This document shows positions 37,540 to 48,300 of a stretch of DNA of 64,000 nucleotides, in pieces (positions within the stretch are counted from its first letter, which is position 1; each line of letters starts with the position of its first letter). The stretch covers positions 1-64,000 of the forward strand of contig JAJEKB010021604.1 in assembly GCA_022393335.1 (NCBI GenBank). Reading direction: 5' to 3'. The stretch comes from Macrotrachela quadricornifera (lineage: Eukaryota > Rotifera > Eurotatoria > Philodinida > Philodinidae). Below the pieces are notes generated by a model. The model saw only the letters and a program-made list of their open reading frames with translations, did no database searches and had not been told where the DNA came from. The translations under genes were made by a program, and so were the position numbers.

Positions 37540-38833
37540 TGCCTAATGCATTCACAAGAAAAATAGAGAGCAACTCAATCAACCAATTAATTCCACTCTC
37601 ACAGGTGACCATTCACTTGATGATAGTAGTGGTTCCTCTAACAGTGGAAATGGTCAACAACAACACCCACGAAAAAGATTTCAACAAAATAAAGAAAAGA
37701 ATATTAATGCTGCACAACAGATTACGACACAAATTCAACAATAGCCGAATTCGTCGCAGTCTGGTGTTCAACAAGTATCAGGTCAACACGTCAACCAACG
37801 TAAGCGTATCTCACTCCATCAACTAAAATACGCGGTTTCATCTAATCGACCATGCTTTCATATACAATAAGCAACAGATGTGGATCGAAGTAACATTCCA
37901 TCAGCTATACATGCACATGATCTAATTTTTAAGGAATTACAATCTAATGGAATGTTGGTTGGGCAAGTAAAAGATTAAAACTAGGTGTGAATAATAAGGA
38001 TGACTACACAACTCTCGTTGCTACCGATAAATGGCCCGCTAAGATCAAGGGAACCGATATTGAAGTTATGAAACCGAAGTTCACTCCAGATTCATTTTTA
38101 TTCGTAGTCCGATATGTTCCATGTGAACTAGATGAAGAATTTGTGGTAAACGAGATACAACGTACAAACGCATCGGCTGATCATATAAAACGGATTCAGT
38201 ACTCCTATCATAGAAGATCGAGTGATTATCGATTCGATGTAAAAGATTATCAAGAAATCAACTCCCCGTTAAAGCTGGGTCGTATCGCAACAGGTCATTC
38301 TTGGTTATCGATTCCTCGTTTCTTTCCTGGTAATCGCTTAACATACTGCACCAAATGTTGACGTATAGGGCACTTGAGAAACAAATGTAATGTACCAGCC
38401 AGATGTAGAGTATGTCTTGAGATTCTTATAGATAATTCTGCATGTCTGTAAAACTGAACCAAGGTGTGCTCAATGTGACCGAAAACATCATTCACTACAT
38501 AATTAATGTCAAGTCATTAGAGACTGTAAGCAGCGATTAAAAGAAGATGTTGAAGAAGCAATTAATAATGGTAAACTTCATCGATTCGCACCAAAAAAAC
38601 AAACACCAGCCTTCGAACTAGATGAACAAGAATTTTCAGCATTAAAAACAGTCGATAACTATAAGTCTAAGAAATGGAACATCGAACAAGATCATACAGC
38701 AGGTCATCCTAAGACGATAAATGTAGTAGAATCAGAAAAATCTTTGGAGAACATCGATAATAATTTGTTGAAATTGTTAGATAGTAACAAACGAGTAGAA
38801 GAAAAAATTGATCAACTAAAAGCCGAAGTGTAA
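37540..38833 (+). pseudogene. Non-LTR retrotransposon ORF1 (gag-like) relic
   Basis: A Q/N/S-rich N-terminal part is followed by a 124-codon open stretch (37987-38361; LVATDKWPAKIKGTDIEVMK and FLFVVRYVPCELDEEFVV). This resembles the RNA-binding portion of LINE ORF1 proteins. At about 38343-38425 it continues into a zinc knuckle, YCTKC, stop, RIGHLRNKCNVPARCRVC (C-x2-C-x4-H-x4-C). Frame changes and stops interrupt it several times. A Lys/Glu-rich C-terminal part ends at 38833. It is followed in the same orientation by the ORF2 relic. Confidence 0.65.
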
Positions 38834-39379
38834 ACTGTTACACTTGATACATAATTGCATCAAGCGATATTGTTCGATGTCATTGCTACGATGAAGGATT
38901 TTATTCAACATTTTATGCCTACATCACTAACTTCTAGGCGAGCCGATTGGCTATCCTTATTACCAGTCGCACAACAGTTTTACAATCGTTTTCATTTAAC
39001 CTCTATTAGATTAAATGATGGGTTTCAATTTAATTGTTAAGTCTCGTTCACATCGTCAACCGTCACTCACAATATCACACCAAATATAACTGTTAGATCG
39101 GCATCAAATAGACCAACATCATCGACCATACAAATCATTAAGTAGAATGTCTAATCTTAATGTACATGCTAGAGCTTTTTCTCCTCCTATACTCTTAGGA
39201 CAAGTGCCTAGTCCGAAAGAATATGCGATGCACCAGTTAGGAATATGGAATTTTTTCAACAAAAGATCAAAAGATAGTATCTTCTCTTTTAGAAGAGTGG
39301 TATGCAAGTAGAACCTTAAAATCAGTTTTACAAGAGTGGGAAAGAATGAGTCCAACACCTTACAGTGACTAAAAGGAAA

Positions 39380-41330
39380 TTTTAAAGATTCTGTGTTATA
39401 ATGTTTAAGGATGGAATACACGGTCACTTGAAGTAATTGATTTAGTGTACAAAGTACAAGCATCTATTTGTGTTTTTACAGAAGTAGGAGAACTATGGAA
39501 CACATGCCGATTACCACATTTTAACAGGTTCTATCAGAAGGGTACTAATCGTAATGGAGGAGTGTGCATAGCAATAGGAAAGCATTTGAAAGCAACGCGC
39601 GTTCATGTAAACATTCCGAAGCACAATATATTCGTTTTATTGCCGTTGTAAAAAAACAGAGTGACGCATTGGAAAGAAAAAGAAAAATACAGATCAACAA
39701 TACCAAGTAGTATTGTTGAGAAATAAATACTATCATCTTAGACAAAAAGGAACTCCGTGTGAAGAAACAACGGTATTATTGCATATTTTAACAAGAGAAT
39801 CAAAAATTATGATTGGGAAATATAAAGCAGAGCGATGGCAAAGTTTCTTATCAGATATCCAGGCAACACATGACAGTAGTGATAAAGCATTTCGGACACA
39901 TCTGTCCTACATATACAATGAGTTATTGAATAAGTTATTAATCACTGATAAACGAGTGAAAGAAATTAGTACGGCTGAAATCAATCTATTAATAAAGTGG
40001 TTGAAACCGAAAAAGTCGGCAGGTTCTGATTTGATATCGAGTTTTATGATTAAAAAAATTCCTCTGGGCTATATTGACTGCTTGGCAAAATATTTTAATG
40101 TTTGATTGAACGAAGGTAGATACCCTGATGCATGGAAAATAGCAAAGATAGTAACCTTAAACAAATTGAAATTAGGTGTTCCTAAATATGATCAGACACG
40201 TCCAATCTCTTTGTTAGCAACACACTCGAAACTTTTTGAAAAAGTTCTACTTCACAGAATTACACATTGGTCTAAAAGTAATCATTTAATACCTAAAGAA
40301 CAATCTGAATTTCGTCCAAAATGTCTCCTTCCCAGTCGAGTACTATCGATCTATTAGGAAGTGAAAAATAACATGACAACTAATCTACCAGCACTTGCCA
40401 TCTATGTCGATTGTCAAGAGGCGTACGATCGTGTTTGGCATGCCGCTAGATCTACTGAAAATAATCGATAGTTGGTTAAAAAATAGAAAACCATATGTAG
40501 TCTTTGGCCAGAAAATATCGAAAATATTCGATATACATATAGGACTTCCTCAAGGTAGTAGTCTCAGTCCATACTTGTTTATTCTATTCCACTGTGATCT
40601 AATAAAGTGTCTAAGGGCTCATGCAGGTCATTTTTTCATGGATGATCTGAATATACTCATTAGACCACCTATTATGAAGAAATTAACTCCAATGATTCAA
40701 TATCTTGAAAACAGTCTCGCAGTTGTTTCACACACATGTGAAAAGATCAATAGTAAATATAACAATGAATGGAGAAAAAACTGAGCTAGTTAAAAAATTC
40801 AGGTATTTGTAATTCATTTGGACTGATAAATTATCGTTAAGACCCATTGTGGAAAAATACGTTGGAAATATTCAGAGATCTCGAGGTAAATTAAAGTGGT
40901 TAAAAGCCGGACGATCTATATTGTCTAAGGTGTTTCGCCAATGCTTTTTTGCATTTACATTTCCACACTTTGCATGACTGTTCTCTTTTTATCCTCTGCT
41001 CCCAGAAATACAGCAACAAATACTGTAACAAAAACTTCATGTAGGTCTTTGATTGGTGTTTCGCTGTCCCTTCGTGACTGTAGATAATCTTTATAATATT
41101 ATTTCAGAATATCCTTCAAAGTTCTATGTTAAAAAACATATTCCAAGAAGATAGAGGATAATGCATTGGACAGATCTTGGATCCTCACTTTTCTATGAGA
41201 ATATCTTCGTTTGGGATGAATTCTACAAAAGAAAAAATGATCACCTTAGACATTTTTTTCGTATGCGCCGTATACGTCAATTGATAAATCGACACGAGTC
41301 AATTCTTTTAAGATGGTTGTTTTTTTTTTG
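39380..41330 (+). pseudogene. Non-LTR retrotransposon ORF2 (APE endonuclease plus reverse transcriptase) relic
   Basis: The endonuclease part is at about 39384-39660 (an NTRSLEVIDLVYK-like start, then NGGVCIAIGKHLKA). The reverse transcriptase follows at about 39,980-40,800: KWLKPKKSAGSDLI, RPISLLATHSKLFEKVLLHR, motif A YVDCQEAYDRVWH, motif B GLPQGSSLSPYLF, motif C FMDDLNIL. Both catalytic Asp residues of motif C are kept. A FRYL...WTDKLS segment and a C-terminal helical part run to about 41,330. Many stops and frameshifts show it is dead. The order ORF1 zinc knuckle, APE endonuclease, RT places it in the Jockey/I-like group broadly. Clade and element ends were not determined. Confidence 0.8.
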
Positions 41331-41700
41331 AGGCGAATTAATACAAAAGAACAAGTATATGAAATGTTTTAGTCTTTTCTCTGTTTTTTTTTCATCTCTA
41401 TCGCTCTACTCCTTCACTTTCAGATCTTTTTTACCTTTCCTTTCATTTTTTCCTTTTTTTTTGCCTTCCTTATACATGTCGTATCGAAGTTACACCGGCC
41501 TACGAAGTTATAACGTCGTCATATAAATGTGACGAAGCTATAACTTCGATGATAATACTTGATGAAGTTACAACTTCAACAACAAATTTTGTCGAAGTTA
41601 TCTGAAATCAATTACTCAGGGTAATCAAAAAATTCTCGTAATAGTACTCTAAAATTTCACCCTGATTAGTTTTGTTCCTCATATTGGGCTATTCTAATAG
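41331..41700. repeat. Pyrimidine-rich tail and CGAAGTTATAACTTCG-type palindromic array
   Basis: 41331-41470 is a T/C-rich tract after the retrotransposon relic. At about 41483-41604, GAAGTTA or its complement TAACTTC recurs about eight times, sometimes as the palindrome CGAAGTTATAACTTCG with one change. Function is unknown. Confidence 0.5.
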
Positions 41701-41714
41701 TGACATCTGTTATG

Positions 41715-42369
41715 TATCAAAATATCAAAACAAAGTTTCACAAGTGTCTACTATGGCAAATCTTTAATGAATTTTCCCAACATCTCTGTTTTCAAACGGA
41801 TAAACTTTCTATACGCTCATATATAAAAACTCGTTCGTTATTAGGTTTAACTGCTACTTAAGGACAAAGTGTTGTTTCATATAGTACAGTTGCTCATTGG
41901 GTTCATTAATTTCTAGGTGATGACTCACATATTAGTATTGATTATATTGCTACCACCTTAGGCATGTATATTACATGTATCATCGTGATGAATGTTCAAA
42001 GAGATTAGTCAAAAATTTCCACAAGAAAAAATCATCATAAAAAAAACAGGGCAAAAATTGGCATCTTGACAATGCAAAAATGCTTGTGCAAGATATTAAT
42101 CTTAATCGTAATTATACTCAAGAAGGAAAATCAAAGTTATGGTTTATCCACTATAGTCATCCAATCTTAGTCCTTCAAACTTTTGATTGTTCAGTTGTCT
42201 ACAATGTATCCTTGATACATATCTCGATGTTACAAGTCTAGCTAAACCAATAACCAAGGAGCTCAATTCAAAACCTATTCAAGAATACCAAAAGACATTG
42301 AAGAAGCGGATTCAAAGGATGAAACTTTGTATCGAACATCATGGGGACTACTTCGAGCATTTACTGTAA
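41715..42369 (+). pseudogene. Mariner-type transposase relic
   Basis: Broken plus-strand frames show IRSYIKTRSLLGLTAT, then GQSVVSYSTVAHWVH (helix-turn-helix end of mariner-type transposases) at about 41810-41915. WHLDNAKMLVQDI (the HxDNA motif with the second catalytic Asp) lies at about 42059. A weak PYSPDL-like stretch (HYSHPILVL) follows. The part between, with the first catalytic Asp, is largely missing. Internally deleted and interrupted by stops. Confidence 0.6.
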
Positions 42370-42523
42370 AAAGATTAGCAAAATGTTTTTTCTATAAATA
42401 AATATTTAAAACTCCGAGAACTTATTGACTGACCTATGTAAATATTAAAAATTATCAAATAATTGATGATATTGATATCAGAATGTATACTTAGAGTAAA
42501 TTCTTTATTTTATCAACATACAC

Positions 42524-43060
42524 ATCATTTTTTAAGATGAATTATGTACAAATTTCTTTCCAGAAAAATCAAAAATGACATATTTTTATTTATACAACTC
42601 TAGAGCACTTTACCACACTGAAAGCTCAGCAGCTGCTAAAATGAATTTTAGCAAATACTTGGTGCTGATTTATACAAAATCCCTACACGCGTAATAGCTG
42701 CTCCGAACTGTGGTTTTCTAACTGGAGCAAGATAAGATACATATTATGAAAGATGAATTTTACTATTAGAGTACATTCAATAAACCTCATTTATACCATG
42801 TCAATACACAAATTAAAGTTGAAATATGATAAGTATACTGAGTCCGGCTAGCGTTCAAGTCATTTTTGCATGAGTGATTCTCTTTATGAGTACAAGAGTA
42901 AAGTAGTGTATAAATCAGCACGAAGTACTTTCTGAGATCTATTTTAGCAGCTGCAGAACTTTCTATCCACTAAAGTTCTCTAGAGTTATTTAATTAAGAA
43001 TGTCATTTTTGATTTTTTTGAAAAAAAATTCATACATAATTCATCGTAAAAAACGATATA
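42524..43060. mobile_element. Inverted-repeat MITE (about 150-bp arms)
   Basis: The left arm, about 42524-42690, and right arm, about 42900-43060, are inverted copies. Outer ends are TTTTTAAGATGAATTATGTA and, on the minus strand, TTTTTACGATGAATTATGTA. Inner matches include TTTTAGCAGCTGC-type and GTGCTGATTTATAC blocks. No coding content. The target duplication is unresolved. Confidence 0.65.
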
Positions 43061-43677
43061 TATGTGTTTCTTAATGTCCTTACAAGCGTGATATAATATT
43101 CGTTACGACTATATTGATGGCAAACTGTAAAACGCTTTGCACTTATGATATTGCGTATAGCTTAAAGTTCTCAATTTTCTTCTTTCATTATCATGTAAGC
43201 ACTACCGAGTGTCACATTCCCTAGCACAATAAAAAAAAAAACTACAGCTTGGTAAAAGTTTGATACAATCTTTACTACTTGGTGGGCCATTGGAAAATCT
43301 AAAATCTAATCAGAGACAACAGTCAACAAGCCAAACAAAGCGCAAATTCTCTGATCAGAAGCTTGAAGAAATAAAAGGATCTGTGCATAATGTTCACAGC
43401 TCTGCACTGGCTGCTGTGAAAAATTATGGAACAATAATCAAGTAAAGTGAACTATACGTTAGCAAAAAATAAAAAATAAAAATCTTCTGTTCTGTGCATA
43501 AGAAGTTTTTTTTCTCTATAATGTTTTAACAAGAATATTCTGTTATAGGATAAAGGAATCAAAAAAATGCCAAACGCAGAGCAAATGACACATCATAGTT
43601 AACTTTCTGCTCAAGAAGAAAAAAAAAAAGAAAGTGCTTTTTTATACATTTCTTAAAATATAGCGTGGGCCACATCA
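43061..43677. other. Spacer, no gene seen
   Basis: A 61-codon frame at 43260-43445 (SNQRQQSTSQTKRKFSD) has no recognisable domain and is not called. Confidence 0.4.
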
Positions 43678-45063
43678 CCCATGTAAATATTTTTTGCCTC
43701 AAAACGCGTCTGAAACGCGTTTCATTTGCGTGTGGAACGCTAAGAGTGAACGCGTTTAAACGCGTCCCCAGTGAAACAAACGAAGGGTTTAGACGCGATT
43801 TTTTTAGAAACGCATCTGAACGCGTTTATAGTTCGACTTGCGTTCAAACGCATTTTTAGCAAAAAACGCGTCGCCAGTGAAACATTCGAAGCGTCTGAAC
43901 GCGTTTCATAAAAAAATCCAAAAATTTTGAAAAATATAATCGAATCCATCTCAGATTCGAACTGAGTCACCATCATCAACATTTTTCGATCGTCTTAGTC
44001 TACCCTGGTAGATGGATTGAATTTTACCTTAAGCGATGACGATCAGATTTGAACAGATGAACCAGCGATCAGAAGTCGTTCATACACACCACTGAGCTAT
44101 ACTAACTTGAAATCTTTTCTTATTTAAAATAAAATATATTTGAATGCGAATTTCATCGAATAAATACTTTATTTTTATAAGATGTACTTTTTTCGAAGTT
44201 AAGATATTTAACACATAATATGATTTTTCATTTATCTTTTTAAATAACTTTATTATTTTTTAATAAAATAATATCTTTTTTTATTGTCTACTACATGCAA
44301 CTAATATTATGATTTTTTTTTCAATTTTTTCGGTCACATGATAAATAATTTTATCGAAGAATTTAATGAATAAATAATTATTCATATAATCTTTTAGTCG
44401 GATTATATGATGAAAAGTTCTTAATATTACTTAAATGGTAATATTTAGTATAATTTGCTAAAAGAGTTATAGATAGCTGAAAATTATTACAATATTGTTT
44501 TATTATTATATATAGAAACTTTAGAAAAATATGGATTCTTTGCTGTATGTGTGATTGAACTTTTGTCTATTTTAAAATCATCCTGACATTCTTTTTTAAG
44601 AAGTTTAATGAAGTTTAGATGAATAAAATATATGTAAACGGACGATTTCGATCATGTAGTTAATTATTCTAGAACAGCAATTTTTGCGTAAAATCGCATC
44701 CGATTAACAAGAACTAAACGCATACAAACGCGCTTGAAAGCATGATTGCATTCCAATGTACTTGAAAAAATATTTGAAATGCGTTTAAATGCAATTAGTA
44801 AATAAGATGCGTTTAAACGCGTTCAGCTTTTTCTAGAAACGTGTTGAGACGCGGCTCATATCTTTTCTGATTGCGTTTAAACACGTTAAGTAGGAAAACT
44901 GCGTCCAGACGCGTTTCGATATTTTTTCTAACCGCATCTCAACGCGTTTCATATTGAAAATGCGTTTGAATGCATTGTGAAATGGTTTTTAATCGCGTGT
45001 GAACGCGTTTTATTGTGAAACCGCGTTTCAACGCATCGACTTTGCGTTTCATGTTTACATGGG
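43678..45063. mobile_element. Element with ACGCGT-rich subterminal repeats
   Basis: The ends are CCCATGTAAA (43678-43687) and its complement TTTACATGGG (45054-45063). Each end is followed inward by about 230-370 bp packed with AACGCGTTTNAACGCGT-like units. There are seven exact ACGCGT hexamers in 43681-43920 and four in 44690-45060, plus many one-base variants (GCGTTTNAA, AACGCA). Such arrays are usually transposase- or host-protein-binding sites. The centre is AT-rich and holds two tRNA-like units. No transposase and no clear target duplication were found, so the call rests on the paired ends and subterminal arrays. Confidence 0.6.
43932..44112 (-). repeat. Two tRNA-like (SINE-like) units in tandem
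   Basis: Read on the minus strand, unit 1 (about 44112-44040) has an A-box-like TAGCTCAGTGG and a B-box-like GTTCAAATC. Unit 2 (about 44022-43945) is 76 nt long with a 7-bp pair AATCCAT / ATGGATT, a perfect T-stem CTCAG / CTGAG and T-loop TTCGAAT. Neither gives a normal D- plus anticodon-arm fold by eye, so they look like pseudo-tRNAs or a dimeric tRNA-derived SINE, not functional genes. Confidence 0.45.
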
Positions 45064-45606
45064 CACTGTGAAAAGGTTTAAATTCTCATTTGATATGATC
45101 GTTACTAATTCACTGTGTATGTATTCTGATTCTCAGATTAATATGATTTTTTGTATCATAAAACAATTCTTAATAGTTCTATAAAAATTCGAATTTTTCT
45201 TCTTTTCTTATTTGTGTTTTTCTCGAAGCTCGGTTATTATTCAATGTAAGAACGCCGATGGTAATTATATTGAGAGGTGCGTTAAATTTTCGCTGGTTTT
45301 ATTTCAAAGCGATTATGAATAAGAAAAAAAAGAAACCAAATTGAATTAATAAGAATGTAGTGCTCGATGTTGTATATATGTATGTACAGAAGGTTGCCAA
45401 TATCAAGACTGATTGGGTTCTTTCACCAGAAGCACACTATTCAGAACAAGTGCAAATAAATAATGAAAAATAAATTTCGCTTGAATAAAATATATTTATA
45501 TTGTAAAGAAACTAAGACGGTAAGAGAGAAACAGAAATAAATCGAAGCAATTTATTATAAAATTAAAGAGAAATCCTTGTTGCAATCGTTTTCTTTAATA
45601 TAATAT
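45064..45606. other. Upstream region of the repeat-protein gene
   Basis: AT-rich; nothing beyond chance frames. Confidence 0.4.
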
Positions 45607-46434
45607 ATGATCGTTATCAAAATGGCCATAATTAAAATATTTTTGATTCTATTTATCATACCACTAACAGGTAAATATCTATGTTTGTATCAGAATTTTG
45701 CTTAATATAAATAAATTTAGTAGTCGATGGTCGAGCTCTACGTGAACGACGACAAACAATGACAAGTCCACTAAGTCAAGGTGTAAATAATTTTTTATCG
45801 AATAGTTATAATACAATCCGTGATACTGTGGTTCCAGCTATCGGTTCTACTATCGATCGCTTTTCTCAAAACTGGGATCAGTACAAACAAGGTTTTAATC
45901 AAGGTATTAATCAAATTGGTCAAAATTGGGATCAGTATAAACAAGGTTTTAATCAAGGCGTTAATCAAATTGGTCAAAATTGGGATCGATATAAACAAAA
46001 TTTCAATCAAGGTATCAATCAATTTTCTCAAGGGTGGAATCAATTCACACAAAATTACATTCCACAAAATCCGTTTAATTATAATAATAATTACGCGTAT
46101 AATCGTAAGTAACGCATCTAAAAGATTATTTCTATTTTCATTACCTATTTTTCCTCTCCTTCTCCTTCTTCTCATAGAATATGGTTACAATGCCCAACAA
46201 AATCCTTATCCAATGACCTATAACAATAATTTTCCTCCAAATATGTACCAAAATTATTATGGAAGACAGGGTAATCAATATCCACCAAATAACAATTTCA
46301 ATTGGTATGAACCACCAAGAAATAATAATCCATATTATACAGGTAACGCCGGTGGACAACGATATGCAAATGGAGCCATTGCACCTAATTCAGCTGTGTA
46401 TAATTATCAAAGAGCAGGATCATCGCGTAAATAA
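45607..46434 (+). CDS. Secreted Q/N/Y-rich protein with 18-residue repeats (three exons)
   Basis: Exons 45607-45670, 45724-46104 and 46178-46434 (ACAG|GTAAAT...TTAGTAG|TC; AATC|GTAAGT...CATAG|AA) give 233 residues. Residues 1-21 are a signal peptide (IIKIFLILFIIPLT); an in-frame ATG at 45622 is an alternative start. A basic stretch (RALRERRQT) could be a processing site. Then come about three and a half copies of an 18-residue unit, QNWDQYKQGFNQGINQIG, encoded by near-identical 54-bp DNA repeats (about 45870-46050). The last exon is an N/Y/P-rich, low-complexity tail. The acceptor of exon 2 is a TAGTAG tandem, so one Val may be included or skipped. The unit is amphipathic, with W/Y/F spaced 3-4 apart, as in some intrinsically disordered or gel-forming secreted proteins. 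I do not recognise the family. Confidence 0.75.
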
Positions 46435-46870
46435 ACAGATTGATCAATATTCAACGAACAATAAACGCTATACTATTTTAAAAAAATTATTTTTCAGTCC
46501 GAAATATTAATCTATATTTGTTACTTTTTTCAACATTTACTGTCGTTCCAATAGTCTATGAATGCCATACACTCAAATATTGTAAATTTATCATGAAATT
46601 CTAAATTTGATTGATATTACGATAAAATAGGTATATGAAATAGAGTTGGATCACAATAAGAAACATTTTCATTATTTTAACAATTAAATACTATTATTGT
46701 TAAATCAATATTGAATTTGCTATCATATATAAAGGCATTTCAGAAATTCTGAAATGATTTCAAAATTTGTTGTTCTAAAAGTTTCCATACTAAGGATATA
46801 TAAAGGGAGTATAAATGTCTTTCGAATAATAATAAAGCCATCGATATAGACTTTAATCATGAATTGAAAA
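46435..46870. other. Downstream spacer, no gene seen
   Basis: AT-rich 3' region of the preceding gene and flank of the mariner relic. Confidence 0.4.
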
Positions 46871-47172
46871 TGAACCTTTCTCGTAGAGAGATTCGAGTAC
46901 TTTTACTTCATGGATTCCGTCTGAGTCACAAAGCGACGGAAGCAGTCAACAACATTGGTTCAATCGATTTAAGAATAGTAACTTTGGACTCGACGATTTA
47001 CCTTGCTCCAATAGACTATTAGAATTGAATGTGGATTTCTTAAGGCAGTTTATCGAAGAAGATCTTCGATCGACTTTACGGTGTATAGTAAAGCAGCTTC
47101 GGTACTTTCATATTCCGATGGAAAAACATCTGAATCACTACATCAGCTTCAACATAGGGTTGATGCCTGTAT
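46871..47172 (+). pseudogene. mariner transposase N-terminal relic
   Basis: Reads MNLSRREIRVLLLHGFRL, then SHKATEAVNNI, then, in a shifted frame, QHWFNRFKNSNFGLDDLP, LELNVDFLRQFIEEDLRST and LRCIVKQL. This is the paired helix-turn-helix DNA-binding region of mariner-family transposases. About 15 residues are missing between the two blocks and the frame shifts there. The catalytic domain does not follow. Confidence 0.75.
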
Positions 47173-47439
47173 AGATTTACAGGTGTTTGAAAAAAAAACT
47201 TGCACAGCTTCTTCTGAAGGTACTTTTTTATAGTGTACCGGATAGTCTACTACGAATACTACATAACAGTATAATTTGATATTGGATCTATTCATTTGTA
47301 GAAGAAAAATAAGACAAACACCTCTTTTTTCTTTGACACCAGAAAAATAATTATAATCGAAATTTCAACATTTTTTACTTTTTCATCTGAAAAATGTTGA
47401 CTAATCAGGAACTTTCTTCAAATGTTTCGTATAAGAATT

Positions 47440-48300
47440 GATCGTCTACAACAACTTATATCGCATATCATCGCAGTTCAACATTTTATTCGTTCACCTT
47501 CACAATCAATAAGAGAAAAACATCTTTTTTTCCTAGATATTACAGAATTTTTTACAATACTAGCATCAGTATTTACAGGTTTTCTTTTTTTTCTATATTG
47601 CGTTTTACTATCGCTCAAATATTCTCGATCGAATTTACGGCCGAACTGTGAGATGGCCAATCTAATAAATCTGGTACATGTTCGTCGATCAATTGCGTAC
47701 AAATGCGACTCCTGTATTTTGAATCATTTTCTTGCTTTAGACACCAGTTTTGACCTAACTCGTCCAAAATGAATGCATAAATAAGTAATATAACGTTATT
47801 TTCTTTCGTTACTTACGTCTGACAGCAGGAAGAAGATAATCTTCAGGAATAGAAACGAAATATGGACCGTCAAGATTGCATTGAAACATGTGACAAAGCA
47901 ATACGGCTTTCACACTTATTGCACCCAAAAATATGAATTTTTTGATGGTTTTTACGTGAACATTTTAATTCTCTATTAAGAGTTTTTATTCACTGCCGAA
48001 CCGTGTTACGAAAAAGATGAAATGAAGCTTCATCTGTGAATATTGTACCAGTAAAATCATTATTTTTATATTTTTCAGCCCGTTGAGCGTACGTCATTCT
48101 TTTTTATCAGATGTTAACATATGGGTAGACTTCGATAAAACATTTTCTTTATAATCATATTCATGAAGATGACGGTTAATTGTTGATGTTGATACTGATT
48201 TTTGATAATTTTTCTTTTATTTCACTCATCGGAAGGCAAAGAAACCATACTTCTTTATATATAGCTTATAGTATATCTGTCGAGGGTTTAGTCTTCAAAA
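47440..48300 (-). pseudogene. Tc1-like transposase relic (catalytic domain)
   Basis: On the minus strand, the catalytic motifs appear in order. The first is FTGTIFTDEASFHLFRN (first Asp, about 48050-48009). Then come a GPYF-like region and QENDSKYRSRICTQL (second Asp, about 47734-47690). The last is LLDWPSHSSAVNSIENI (third motif, about 47670-47615), followed by a basic tail KRNIEKKE. The frame changes several times and has stops. An HTH-like stretch upstream (about 48300-48130) is poorly kept. No terminal inverted repeats were found. It is close to, but opposite in strand from, the mariner relic at 46871. Confidence 0.75.

Noticed and set aside
41483..41604. loxP-like recombination sites
   Set aside because: The half-site resembles part of loxP (ATAACTTCG), but arm length, spacer and order do not match. 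It is a palindromic array and no recombinase is nearby.
45795..46359. Long minus-strand and alternative plus-strand frames over the repeat-protein gene
   Set aside because: They are by-products of the 54-bp repeats and N/Q-rich codons. The spliced plus-strand frame has a signal peptide and consensus splice sites.
47422..47772. 116-codon plus-strand frame
   Set aside because: It is antisense to the Tc1 catalytic motifs on the minus strand.
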